Of a DNA stretch of 64,000 bases, positions 9,079 through 17,006 are shown in pieces. Within the stretch, counting starts at the first letter, position 1, and every line of letters starts with the position of its first letter. A program made the translations under genes and the position numbers. Under the pieces are notes generated by a model. That model worked only from the letters and a program-made list of their open reading frames with translations. It ran no database searches and was not told the origin of the DNA. This stretch comes from UBA7330 sp965243485 (lineage in GTDB: Bacteria; Bacteroidota; Bacteroidia; Cytophagales; Cyclobacteriaceae), in contig CBDEVP010000001.1 of NCBI GenBank assembly GCA_965243485.1, positions 682,001-746,000 of the forward strand, written 5' to 3'.

Positions 9079-9495
9079 ATGATCAAATTGATTGTCAGGT
9101 TCGGTCTTCTTTCTGTGCTCTTTTTTATATTGGTTGAGCTGGGAAAGTATGCATGGATCAGTTCCTACTGGTACCAGGAATTTCTGATCACCTTGAGTGC
9201 GCTGGCGCTCGTGGCCTTCGGGTTTATTTTAAGGAACCATTGGGTGACCAGGGATGAAATACTGACCGCTGGTCATCAACCCCCAAAAGAAAAGCTGGCC
9301 ATGCTCAAGATCAGTGACCGGGAATATGAAGTGCTTCAGAAATTGTCAGAAGGTCTTTCCAATCAGGACATCGCCGAGAAGTTGTTCATCTCGGAAAACA
9401 CGGTAAAAACCCATGTTGCAAATATTTTCGGTAAGCTGAATGCAAAGCGCAGAACTGAGGCTATCAATAAAGCCAAAAACTACGGTTTATTGTAA
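9079..9495 (+). CDS. membrane-anchored LuxR-type transcription regulator
   Basis: This 138-residue protein has two N-terminal membrane helices (about residues 3-24 and 32-50), a linker and a C-terminal GerE/LuxR helix-turn-helix (ISDREYEVLQKLSEGLSNQDIAEKLFISENTVKTHVANIF). It has no receiver domain. The ATG at 9079 is preferred over a TTG at 9064. Small membrane-tethered LuxR proteins are frequent in Bacteroidota next to DUF4199 genes, as here; the partner is likely part of the same regulatory unit. Whether the regulator works from the membrane or is released by proteolysis cannot be told. Confidence 0.8.
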   Translation: MIKLIVRFGLLSVLFFILVELGKYAWISSYWYQEFLITLSALALVAFGFILRNHWVTRDEILTAGHQPPKEKLAMLKISDREYEVLQKLSEGLSNQDIAEKLFISENTVKTHVANIFGKLNAKRRTEAINKAKNYGLL

Positions 9496-9572
9496 TTTTT
9501 ATACAAAGATGGTAAATCACCCGAAAGTATGAATGAAATTTTACGACCACGTTCTTACTTAGCTGCAAAAAG

Positions 9573-10088
9573 ATGAAAAAATCCATTGTAAAATACGGAC
9601 TGATCTCAGCGGGGATCCTGATTGCCATCAACCTGATCACTTTTGTCATTTTTGGTACGGATCCGGAGAATTATGAGATCGGGGAGATCGTTGGGTATGC
9701 AACCATCATAGGCTCACTTATCCTGGTAGTGTTTGGGATCAGAGCTTATGATGTCACCCAAAGTAAATCCTCATTTATGAAAAATATGGGTGTGGGTCTT
9801 GGCATCAGTCTTTTCCCTGCTTTGGCCTTCGGACTTTATAATGTAATATATGTGAAATGGATGGATCCTGAATTCCTCGAAAATTATACCAAATACAGCC
9901 TGGAAAAAATGAAGCAATCCATGGGACCGGAAGCTTACGAGATTGCCAAACAACAAACCCTGGAAGAAATGGCCATGTTTGACAACCTGTTTTTTCAGTT
10001 CTTTGTCATGTTTGCAACAGTCTTTTTGATTGGTTTTATTATCAGTCTGATAGCTGCTACCTTTTTTCAAATAAAAACAAAAAAATAA
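9573..10088 (+). CDS. DUF4199 membrane protein
   Basis: A 171-residue protein with four predicted membrane helices (about residues 8-28, 40-58, 70-92 and 142-166) and a charged loop between the third and fourth. The N-terminal pattern KKSIVKYGLISAGILIAINL and the R-A-Y-D turn after the second helix fit DUF4199. Function unknown. It follows the LuxR gene by 77 bases on the same strand, a pairing I know from other Bacteroidota, and ends at a hairpin shared with the convergent ppa gene. Confidence 0.8.
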   Translation: MKKSIVKYGLISAGILIAINLITFVIFGTDPENYEIGEIVGYATIIGSLILVVFGIRAYDVTQSKSSFMKNMGVGLGISLFPALAFGLYNVIYVKWMDPEFLENYTKYSLEKMKQSMGPEAYEIAKQQTLEEMAMFDNLFFQFFVMFATVFLIGFIISLIAATFFQIKTKK

Positions 10089-10092
10089 ATCT

Positions 10093-10125
10093 TAAAAGAT
10101 AGATTGTTACTTAACAAATCTTTTA
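10093..10125. terminator. bidirectional hairpin between DUF4199 and ppa
   Basis: TAAAAGAT-AGA-TTGTTA pairs with TAACAA-ATCTTTTA, giving about 14 base pairs with a 3-base bulge and a very short loop. It lies between the stops of two convergent genes and overlaps the ppa stop codon. The stem is AT-rich, so termination strength is uncertain. Confidence 0.45.
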
Positions 10126-10674
10126 GTTGTTTGCTATGTACTCATTATAATCTTCAAAGCTCTTCTCAATGATGGCTCTGGCTGTCTCCGCATTCTGAAA
10201 TTCCTCCACCTCAACTGACTTGTTTTTCTCTAGCTTTTTGTAATCCTCGAAGAAGTTCTTCAGCTCCTTCACAAAGTGCTCCGGTAGGTCAGTGATATCA
10301 TTCATGTGGTTCACACTCATGTCATTGGCAGCAACTGCAATGATCTTGTCATCCTTTTCACCATCGTCCAACATCTGCATCACCCCGATGACCTTGGCTG
10401 CTACTATACACATAGGCACAATGGTAATCTGTGACAGCACCAGGATATCCAATGGATCCTTGTCATCACAGTATGTACGGGGAATAAAGCCGTAGTTGGC
10501 AGGATAATACATAGAGGAAAAGATCACACGGTCTAGCTTGAGCAATCCGGATTGCTTATCTAATTCATATTTTGCACGGGTATTCTGAGGGATCTCAATG
10601 ATTCCGTTCACAACTGAAGGTGCTCCTTCGCCTACACGTACTTTATGCCAGGGGTTGTTGAGGTCTTGTACCAT
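10123..10674 (-). CDS. ppa: inorganic pyrophosphatase
   Basis: The 183-residue protein is a soluble family I inorganic pyrophosphatase, which splits pyrophosphate into two phosphates and so drives biosynthetic reactions. The signature DDKDPLDILV, with the metal-binding aspartates of the D-x-D-P-x-D motif, is intact, as are the substrate-side residues around SSMYYPANYGFIPRTY. Length is normal for the family. It is convergent with DUF4199 and stands apart from the LytTR gene upstream, so it is likely a single-gene unit. A near-consensus -7 box (TAACTTTA) precedes the ATG. Confidence 0.95.
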   Translation of the reverse strand: MVQDLNNPWHKVRVGEGAPSVVNGIIEIPQNTRAKYELDKQSGLLKLDRVIFSSMYYPANYGFIPRTYCDDKDPLDILVLSQITIVPMCIVAAKVIGVMQMLDDGEKDDKIIAVAANDMSVNHMNDITDLPEHFVKELKNFFEDYKKLEKNKSVEVEEFQNAETARAIIEKSFEDYNEYIANN

Positions 10675-10739
10675 AAGGTAAAGTTAGTTGGAATGAATTT
10701 GTTTGTCTCCAATAAAGCAATTAAAGCTTTCCTTACGGA

Positions 10740-11438
10740 TTAGTCATTCTGGACTGCTAACCCAAAATGCTCAGAAAGCCCAGTTGAAAAGTTGCTGCCA
10801 ATAGGAATTGCGTATTGATCTATGATTACCTTCTTCTTTTCTATTCTACTCACCTTTGTTGAATGGATAATATATGACCTGTGAACCTGGCAAAACTCAT
10901 CGGTTAATTGGTCTTTTGCCTCTTTGAATGTCATCCTCGCCATTACTTCTCTTTTCCCGGTCTGAAACTTAATATAATTACCTGCCGATTTGAGAAAAAG
11001 AATGTCATCTAAATACACTCTTACCATGTCATATCCATCACGTAGGAATAATGCCTGGCCATCATTCTTTGTATTTGCTTTCATTCTCCACAACTCATGG
11101 CACCTGATACACGCCCTGATGAACCTCTCCAGAGAAAAGGGTTTAAGCAGATAATCGACCGCTTCCAGTTCAAAACCTTTGACTGCATGATCTGAATAGG
11201 CCGTTGTGAAAATGATCATGGGATTACCTTTAAAATACCTGGTTAGCTCGATACCAGACATGTCTGGCATTTTGATGTCTAAAAATATCAGGTCTACAGG
11301 ATGCTTAGCAAGGTAAGCTAAAGCAGTAGCTGAACTTGTAAAGGTTTTTTGAAGATCAATAAAATTCACTTTTGATGAGTGGGTCTCAATTATTTCCAAC
11401 GCTATCGGCTCATCATCTATGGCAATTGCTTGTAACAT
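10740..11438 (-). CDS. LytTR-family response regulator
   Basis: The 232-residue protein has a receiver domain (residues ~3-120: acidic pair D8/D9, phospho-acceptor D54 in FLDIKMP, K99 in LLKPF) and a C-terminal LytTR DNA-binding domain (from LFLRDGYDMVRVYLDDILFLKSAGNYIKF, with the typical VHRSYIIH near residue 195). LytTR domains bind pairs of direct repeats about two helical turns apart. The ATG overlaps the stop of the kinase gene as TAATG, so the two are translationally coupled and surely form one two-component system. Its direct target could be the kinase's own upstream repeats. Confidence 0.92.
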   Translation of the reverse strand: MLQAIAIDDEPIALEIIETHSSKVNFIDLQKTFTSSATALAYLAKHPVDLIFLDIKMPDMSGIELTRYFKGNPMIIFTTAYSDHAVKGFELEAVDYLLKPFSLERFIRACIRCHELWRMKANTKNDGQALFLRDGYDMVRVYLDDILFLKSAGNYIKFQTGKREVMARMTFKEAKDQLTDEFCQVHRSYIIHSTKVSRIEKKKVIIDQYAIPIGSNFSTGLSEHFGLAVQND

Positions 11439-12856
11439 TAATGATCCTTCAGTTTTACCGTTAAATGTACAAAAAATTCAGTGTCGTTTTCTCGTATAAC
11501 CAGTTCGTGGTTATCTGGGTACAAGAGTTCCAGTCTCCGCCGGACATTGTCTATACCAATGCCGTGATCTTCACTTTTGTCCTCCCTACTGTCTTTGTGA
11601 TTGCTATTATTTACATCTAAATAAATAGTCCCATCCTCACATCTGAGGTTGACCTTGACCCATGATTTTTTGTTCAGGCTAATGCCATACTTGAATGCAT
11701 TTTCAACGAATGGGATCATCAACATCGGAGCAATATTCCCGGTGCATATTCCTTCGCTGATATTGAAGGAGATCTCAATTTTCTTACTGTCCCGGATCCT
11801 GAGCTTTTGAAGATCAATGTAGTTTTTCAGGTAATCCAACTCGTTTTCCAATGGGATACTTTCATCTTCGTTTTCCTTGAGCATCAGGCGCATCATATCC
11901 CCCAATTTTTGAATACTATCTGCTGTTTTAGTGGCTTTTTCCTTTAAAGCAATGCCGTAGAGAGTATTTAGTGTATTGAATAGAAAATGGGGATTTATCT
12001 GGTGGATCAATTGCTTCAGGTTTGAAGATGTCTCCTCCAGTTGAATATTGAGACTGGTAATTTCTGCCAGGTATCCATGGTATTTACTGAAGAAGAAGTT
12101 AGTTAAGGGATTTACTACTATCAGCAACACCAGACCGATAATGGGACCAACAATCAGCACCTCCTTCACTCCTGCTGCTGTACCAAACAAGAAGATCAGG
12201 GAGGCAATGAGGATAGGAATCAGGAAATATGCTATTCTCGACTTTTTCCTTTTCCCCTTTACTTTTGGTAAATAGATAAAGAAATAATTGATGACTAAAA
12301 GGATAGAGATCCCTGGGACTAAAACCAGCACAATAAAGATAATCCAGTCCGGAATGTGATGGTCATTTACAGTTCCCAGAAATATTGCAAGCAATACAAA
12401 GATTACAAAGAGACGGAAATAATTGTATACCCTGTAATCTGTGGTGTTGGCAGATATTAGAAAACGATTCAGGTTGAATACAATGATCAGATAAGAACTG
12501 TATAAAATCAGCGATGAGATAAATACAGGTGGAATGGGAGTATAGACATGCTGCTTCATGTGATGCAATAAAGTCACCCCTGCAAAAGAAGCAGCTAATA
12601 CCAAAAAGGCAAGAAAAAATAGTTTCAGCTTGTTTTGATCCTTTTGGTAAGTCGGGATAAGTCTTTTATGAACAATATAAAAAGATGCCAGTAACAATGC
12701 GGGTATCAATGTACCTGCAAGAGTACTTCGTAATACTTCAGGTATATTGTAATGGAATCTTCGAAAGCCAAATAGAATATTGGAAACAATGCTTAGCAAA
12801 AAGATGGTAGAAACCAGAAACCATTCAATCTGTCGGAAATTAAGGCGATTTTTCAT
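11438..12856 (-). CDS. LytS/YehU-type membrane histidine kinase
   Basis: The 472-residue protein has about eight membrane helices in the first ~260 residues, a short coiled segment (LAEITSLNIQLEETSSNLKQL) and a His_kinase domain with the phospho-acceptor in LIHQINPHFLFNTLNTLYG, then an HATPase-like domain (MLMIPFVENAFKYGI; HGIGIDNVRRRLELLYP). This layout is the usual partner of LytTR regulators in Bacteroidota. I chose ATG 12856 rather than the TTG at 12880. The stimulus is unknown; the polytopic sensor lacks any extracellular domain that would hint at it. Expression is probably driven from the -7 box and repeats just upstream. Confidence 0.9.
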   Translation of the reverse strand: MKNRLNFRQIEWFLVSTIFLLSIVSNILFGFRRFHYNIPEVLRSTLAGTLIPALLLASFYIVHKRLIPTYQKDQNKLKLFFLAFLVLAASFAGVTLLHHMKQHVYTPIPPVFISSLILYSSYLIIVFNLNRFLISANTTDYRVYNYFRLFVIFVLLAIFLGTVNDHHIPDWIIFIVLVLVPGISILLVINYFFIYLPKVKGKRKKSRIAYFLIPILIASLIFLFGTAAGVKEVLIVGPIIGLVLLIVVNPLTNFFFSKYHGYLAEITSLNIQLEETSSNLKQLIHQINPHFLFNTLNTLYGIALKEKATKTADSIQKLGDMMRLMLKENEDESIPLENELDYLKNYIDLQKLRIRDSKKIEISFNISEGICTGNIAPMLMIPFVENAFKYGISLNKKSWVKVNLRCEDGTIYLDVNNSNHKDSREDKSEDHGIGIDNVRRRLELLYPDNHELVIRENDTEFFVHLTVKLKDH

Positions 12857-12902
12857 GGGCTGAAATTGTGATCTGTACAAGAATACAGATACTCAGCAGA
12901 CT

Positions 12903-12939
12903 CAAAGATAAAATGTGACCAAATGCCCGTAAAATGTGA
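12903..12939 (-). promoter_or_regulatory. promoter and LytTR-like direct-repeat operator of the kinase/regulator operon
   Basis: On the minus strand TATCTTTG (12903-12910) matches the Bacteroidota -7 box exactly. Directly upstream of it lie two identical 10-base repeats, TCACATTTTA on the minus strand (12930-12939 and 12909-12918), with starts 21 bases apart. Two direct repeats of about 9 bases with a 12-base spacer are the arrangement LytTR proteins bind, and this operon encodes one. Autoregulation is inferred. Confidence 0.5.
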
Positions 12940-13127
12940 TAAAAATTGAATCAATGGAATAAGAGAAAGACTAAAAAAAATCAGGGTGGCGTAAGATCAG
13001 AACGGCTTGAACGCTCCGTTAAAATTCAAAGGTCTACTTCATACTCCTCATCCACTTCGTATCCAGACTCACCTTACCCATTCTTAGGAATAAGAAAGCC
13101 AGGGATTGATAGTATCAAAGTCATTTG
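12940..13127. other. intergenic stretch without a supported gene
   Basis: I find no convincing coding frame here on either strand. A plus-strand open frame crosses it but has biased, low-complexity composition (TSYSSSTSYPDSPYP) and antisenses the pseudogene. The neighbouring stretch 13399-13592 is likewise empty. The whole interval 12857-13642 looks like decayed sequence with one recognisable gene remnant and regulatory sites at both ends. Confidence 0.5.
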
Positions 13128-13398
13128 CTATCCAAAATATACTCGTATGATCACCAGTATGACACCCACAAGGAATATTGATATAAAAATATGTTTATTA
13201 TACCTGGCCAGCCACTCAGGCAGATAAATGTCAAAATTATCCGTTTTGGAATCTGAATATTTTCTAGCCAGTAGGGTAATAGGACAGAACATTATTTACG
13301 ATCCCTGAATAAAGCACATAGAAAATAACCGATACAAAGAAGGCCCAGATAATCGTGTGGACAATTTTTATTCTTTGAAGTGGAGTGATATTACCCAT
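13128..13398 (-). pseudogene. decayed small membrane protein gene (internal deletion and frameshift)
   Basis: Reading the minus strand from ATG 13398 gives a first membrane helix (MGNITPLQRIKIVHTIIWAF, then FVSVIFYVLYSGIVNNV) that runs into a stop. A second frame picks up at CPITLLARKYSDS and continues through DNFDIYLPEWLARYNKHIF to a second helix and a TAG at 13128-13130. From memory, Bacteroidota encode a ~110-residue membrane protein with exactly these two blocks (IHTIIWLFF near the start, CPLTVIARKYSDS and FDIYLPNWLA later) joined by a further helix. Here that middle part is missing and the frame is shifted. I infer a deletion of some tens of bases; the gene is probably dead. Function of the family is unknown to me. 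Confidence 0.65.
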
Positions 13399-13592
13399 CT
13401 CTTTGAGAAAACTTAATCAATATCTAGCCTTGGTTGAACCACAATATGGTATCAAATCTAGCTGGCTGTCAATTGATCATCAATGATATTTATCAGCAAC
13501 GGGAGTTATGCTTATCCTCATTTACGGGTGTATTTTTCGCATTTGCTAAATCAAAAATCAACTCCAGATTCTTTACTATGCTATCCTATATA

Positions 13593-13622
13593 TATTTATA
13601 CAAATATATATTTGTATAAATA
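13593..13622. promoter_or_regulatory. 30-bp perfect palindrome, likely operator of the toxin-antitoxin pair
   Basis: The 15-base arms (TATTTATACAAATAT and its exact reverse complement) meet without a spacer. The site is made only of A and T except for one C/G pair and ends 20 bases before the antitoxin ATG at 13643. Antitoxins usually repress their own operon by binding such a palindrome. The DNA shows the palindrome directly; the role is inferred from its place. Confidence 0.65.
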
Positions 13623-13642
13623 ACTTAAAAAAGGAAAAGTAA

Positions 13643-13897
13643 ATGAGCAGATTGATAATCGATGTTTCGGGTGAGCAGCATCAAAAAATTAAGGTTTTAG
13701 CGGCTCTTCAGGGCAAATCCATAAAGGATTACGTTCTTGATAAAATATTCCCAGTGGATGAAAAGGAGGAACAGTCCTGGGAAGAATTAACAGAATTTCT
13801 TTCTGACAGAATAAGTGAAGCTGAAGACAATTCTCCCTCAAAGAAGTCTTTTAATGAGCTGACGAAAGAAATCATTCAAAGGCGAAAAACTCATTGA
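13643..13897 (+). CDS. antitoxin of RelE/ParE-type system
   Basis: An 84-residue protein with a beta strand then helices at the start (SRLIIDVSGEQHQKIKVLAALQGKSIKDYVLDKIF), a ribbon-helix-helix-like arrangement, and an acidic, flexible C-terminal half (EEQSWEELTEFLSDRISEAED) suited to wrapping a toxin. It comes directly before the toxin gene, whose ATG overlaps its stop as TGATG. It should bind and neutralise the toxin in the cytosol and repress the operon through the palindrome upstream. Confidence 0.8.
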   Translation: MSRLIIDVSGEQHQKIKVLAALQGKSIKDYVLDKIFPVDEKEEQSWEELTEFLSDRISEAEDNSPSKKSFNELTKEIIQRRKTH

Positions 13898-14205
13898 TGG
13901 ATCTTTATGAAAGAAGTGATGCAGCCCTAAAAGATTGGGAAGAGATCGTTGAGTATTCCTTAGATCATCATGGCTTACAACAAACCGAAACATATCTTGA
14001 GGGCCTGACCAAATGTATGGAAGCTTTGGCTCAGGATCGTGGATACTATAAAGAGATTAAGGTTAAAAATCACATAGTGAAAGTCAAACATTGTCAGAAG
14101 CATTATATTTTCGGACTTGTTCGGAAAAACAAACCACTTATGATTGTTGCTCTTCTACACGAAAGGATGGATATGATTGCCAGATTGGCCAATAGGCTTA
14201 AATAG
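13897..14205 (+). CDS. RelE/ParE-family toxin
   Basis: A 102-residue protein with the family's fold pattern: an N-terminal helix pair (AALKDWEEIVEYSLDHHGLQQ) then strands ending IVALLHERMDMIARLANRLK, where the H-E-R-M-D and closing R are typical of ParE/RelE proteins. Such toxins either cut mRNA in the ribosome or poison gyrase; the sequence does not settle which. A TTG at 13894 would add one residue; the ATG forming the TGATG overlap with the antitoxin stop is preferred. Confidence 0.82.
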   Translation: MDLYERSDAALKDWEEIVEYSLDHHGLQQTETYLEGLTKCMEALAQDRGYYKEIKVKNHIVKVKHCQKHYIFGLVRKNKPLMIVALLHERMDMIARLANRLK

Positions 14206-14299
14206 CTTACAATAGCACTCGTTTCATACCTCCGCTAAAGCTTAGTAAGACAAGTACAACGAAAGCTTATGTGAAGATCGTTTTAACGATCAAATGAAT

Positions 14300-16669
14300 T
14301 TATAAATTGATATCATACTCCTTACCTACTTCAGTCTCCATCCTCACCTCTTTGCCCTGATACCTTACAATAAGCGGGTTACCGAGCAGTGACTTCACTT
14401 TCAGATCGGTTAAAGCATTCTCCTGCCATGTAATGGCAAAATCAAATCCTCCCTTTCCTTTGATCCCTGAAATACGTCCGTTTGGCAGTCCGGATGGTAA
14501 TGCCGGAAGGATATCCTGATAGTAATTTCGCTCCTCGTCCCTGAGGTGAGATTGTAAGAGCATCTCACTAATCCCGGCAGTGGCTCCGAAATTTCCATCG
14601 ATCTGGAAAGGGGGATGTGAATCAAACAGGTTAGGATACAGTCCGCCCCGGTCATTGGTGTATTCTGTCGTCTTTACCAGCGAAGGTACCATGAGATTCT
14701 TCAGCATCAGGAAGGCATGATCTCCATCCAGCAGCCGTGCCCAGAAATTGATCTTCCAGGCACGGGACCATCCGGTACCGCCGTCTCCGCGATGAGCGAG
14801 CGTCACTCTGCACGCCTCTGCCAGTTCGGGAGTGGTAAGCGGATGTATCTCGCTCCCCGGATGTAATCCCCAGAGGTGAGAAACGTGACGGTGCTCATTC
14901 TCCGGATCATCAATATCTTCCATCCATTCCTGGAGTTGACCATATTGTCCGATCTGATTGGGGGCGATGCGTGAACGAATATCTCTTAAGCGAGATAAAA
15001 ATGCTTCATCCTTATTCAATATATCTGCCGCCTCAATGGTGTTGGTAAAAAGTTCCCGGATGATCTGGTGATCCATCGTTGGTCCCATCACGAGACCGCC
15101 AATTTCCGGGCTGTTACTGGGCCCACTGATCAGCCATTTGGGATTTTGCGGATAAGGTACCAGGTAGTCGACAAAAAATTCGCAGGCGGATTTCATGATC
15201 GGGTAAGCCTCATCTTCAAGGAATGTACGATCTCCCGTAAACTCATAGTGCCACCACAGGTGCTGCGTCAGCCATGCGCCGCCGGTGACCCAGATACCAT
15301 GGTTGGCGTTGTTGATCGGAGCTGCACCCCGCCAAAGATCGGTGTTGTGGTGGGTGACCCATCCCCCCAGGTTATAGTGTTCCCTGGCTACGTTTCGACC
15401 GGTTTCGGAAATATCACGGACAAGCGCATGCAGCGGAGCAGTCAACTCGGTAAGATTGGTCATCTCGGCTGGCCAGTAATTCATCTCGGTGTTGATGTTG
15501 ATGGTGTATTTACTGTCCCACGGTGGATCCAGCCGATCGTTCCAGATACCCTGAAGATTGGCCGGTTGCGTTCCGGGCCGGGAAGAGGCGATCAACAAGT
15601 ATCTGCCATACTGGTAGAGCAGGGCCACCAGGCTGGGATCCCGGTCTGCAGCAAATGTCTGAAGTCGTTCGTTAGTGGGGCGCTCCGAAATGGTTGAATC
15701 ACCCAGATCGATGGAGACTCTGTTAAATAAACTTTGATGATCAGCAACATGATCGTTTCTGATATCTTCAAAGTTTTTTCCATCCAGACCTGTCATGTAC
15801 TCCTCGCATTTCTTCGCCGGATCACCCGAAATATCGTCGTAATGAACAAAATTGGTTGAGGCAACCAACTGCAGGGTGACCGCTGTGGCATTTTTCACCC
15901 AGATCTTATTTACATCCGGCTGGAGGGTGCCATCTTCATTCAAAACTCTCAAATTAGCCTGAAAAGTCATTTTGCTTTCGGGGAAATCCACATCATCTCG
16001 TTCCGGTGTGTAATTGTTTGCCCGGCCACTTAAGATGATGGCATCATCCGTTCGGGAAAGATCATACTTACTGTGGGGAGAAGACATGGTAGCCGAAAGA
16101 TTCAGCTTTCCTTTCTCAGAAGCTATGATACGGATAATGATGGCCTGGTCAGGATAAGAGGAAAATATTTCTCTGGTGTAGGTGACCCCTTTGATGGAAT
16201 AACTCACCTTGCTGATACCCTCGCTCAGGTCAAGCTCACGCCGGTAGTTATTCAGTGAATCGTGACCCGGGAATTGTAAAAGGATATTCCCAAAAGGCTG
16301 ATAACTCAGTTGTCGCATGGGTTTGGACATAAATTTTTCATTGGCCAGTTGGTGTGCTTCAGTCTGTTTACCTTCCCATAGTAACTGCCTCAGTGTGTCC
16401 AGGTATTGATGAGCACCCGGGTTGGCATAGTCATGCGGCTGACCGGTCCACAAGGTAGATTCATTGAATTGAATGATCTCATTGGCAGTCCGGCCATAAA
16501 CCATCGCCCCGAGTCTGCCATTACCTACGGGCAGTGCTTCCACCCATTCTTTGGCGGGATTGTCATACCAGAGGGTGAGGGAGGGATTGAATTTGTCTGG
16601 TTGATCTTTGCACGAAGTGGATATGCAGACTGATAAAAGAATAAGAGGTATGCTATGGAATTTCATCAT
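14300..16669 (-). CDS. GH95 glycoside hydrolase lipoprotein (alpha-L-fucosidase type)
   Basis: From ATG 16669 the product is 789 residues and begins MMKFHSIPLILLSVCISTSC, a lipoprotein signal. The open frame extends to 16774, but the extra residues would bury the signal. GH95 motifs are intact: LPVGNGRLGAMV near the start of the mature protein, NINTEMNYWP with the paired catalytic-site asparagines, PSNSPEIGG with the general-acid glutamate, and QIDGNFGATAGI with the aspartate. GH95 enzymes remove terminal alpha-1,2-L-fucose (or L-galactose) by inversion. It probably acts in the periplasm or on the surface. Near the PL8 lyase it suggests use of fucose-bearing algal or animal glycans. Confidence 0.92.
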   Translation of the reverse strand: MMKFHSIPLILLSVCISTSCKDQPDKFNPSLTLWYDNPAKEWVEALPVGNGRLGAMVYGRTANEIIQFNESTLWTGQPHDYANPGAHQYLDTLRQLLWEGKQTEAHQLANEKFMSKPMRQLSYQPFGNILLQFPGHDSLNNYRRELDLSEGISKVSYSIKGVTYTREIFSSYPDQAIIIRIIASEKGKLNLSATMSSPHSKYDLSRTDDAIILSGRANNYTPERDDVDFPESKMTFQANLRVLNEDGTLQPDVNKIWVKNATAVTLQLVASTNFVHYDDISGDPAKKCEEYMTGLDGKNFEDIRNDHVADHQSLFNRVSIDLGDSTISERPTNERLQTFAADRDPSLVALLYQYGRYLLIASSRPGTQPANLQGIWNDRLDPPWDSKYTININTEMNYWPAEMTNLTELTAPLHALVRDISETGRNVAREHYNLGGWVTHHNTDLWRGAAPINNANHGIWVTGGAWLTQHLWWHYEFTGDRTFLEDEAYPIMKSACEFFVDYLVPYPQNPKWLISGPSNSPEIGGLVMGPTMDHQIIRELFTNTIEAADILNKDEAFLSRLRDIRSRIAPNQIGQYGQLQEWMEDIDDPENEHRHVSHLWGLHPGSEIHPLTTPELAEACRVTLAHRGDGGTGWSRAWKINFWARLLDGDHAFLMLKNLMVPSLVKTTEYTNDRGGLYPNLFDSHPPFQIDGNFGATAGISEMLLQSHLRDEERNYYQDILPALPSGLPNGRISGIKGKGGFDFAITWQENALTDLKVKSLLGNPLIVRYQGKEVRMETEVGKEYDINL

Positions 16670-16836
16670 TTGTATGGCATTGCAAGTGAAGCTAAGGTAG
16701 GAAATTGGGATGGTTTGTGAGGACACAAACCATGGGATAAAATTGGAATTGGGGTGATCACAAGAGTCAATCAACCCGGATCTGTTAAGACCAGAAGTGC
16801 TGATCAGAATGACCTGAATGATTTTATTTTTTCACC

Positions 16837-16947
16837 CTAAATGGCCAGAGCAATTCCCAGACCCATTAGGGTCAAAGAAACGACCAGGAGCCAGTGAATG
16901 GTTGATGTTTTGCCTTTTTTCGATAGCCAAATTCCAAGCATGTGCAT
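16837..16947 (-). CDS. possible 36-residue membrane peptide
   Basis: ATG 16947 (or ATG 16941) opens a short frame MHMLGIWLSKKGKTSTIHW followed by a single hydrophobic helix (LLVVSLTLMGLGIALAI). It has an amphipathic basic head and one membrane segment. It lies in an otherwise empty gap between the Gre-like and GH95 genes, on the same strand as both. I cannot confirm conservation; it may be chance. Confidence 0.35.
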   Translation of the reverse strand: MHMLGIWLSKKGKTSTIHWLLVVSLTLMGLGIALAI

Positions 16948-17006
16948 TTTGGTTTGATGAATCATTCAAGTTACGAATCTAATTTTAAATATTCCAGTTC
17001 ATTTCT

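Noticed and set aside
12946..13227. Open frame of 93 codons on the plus strand
   Set aside because: Low complexity, antisense to the frameshifted membrane-protein remnant, no start context.
13434..13619. Short plus-strand frame ending in the palindrome
   Set aside because: It covers the operator and has no recognisable product.
15068..15697. Open frame of 209 codons on the plus strand
   Set aside because: Antisense to the conserved GH95 gene, with no motif.
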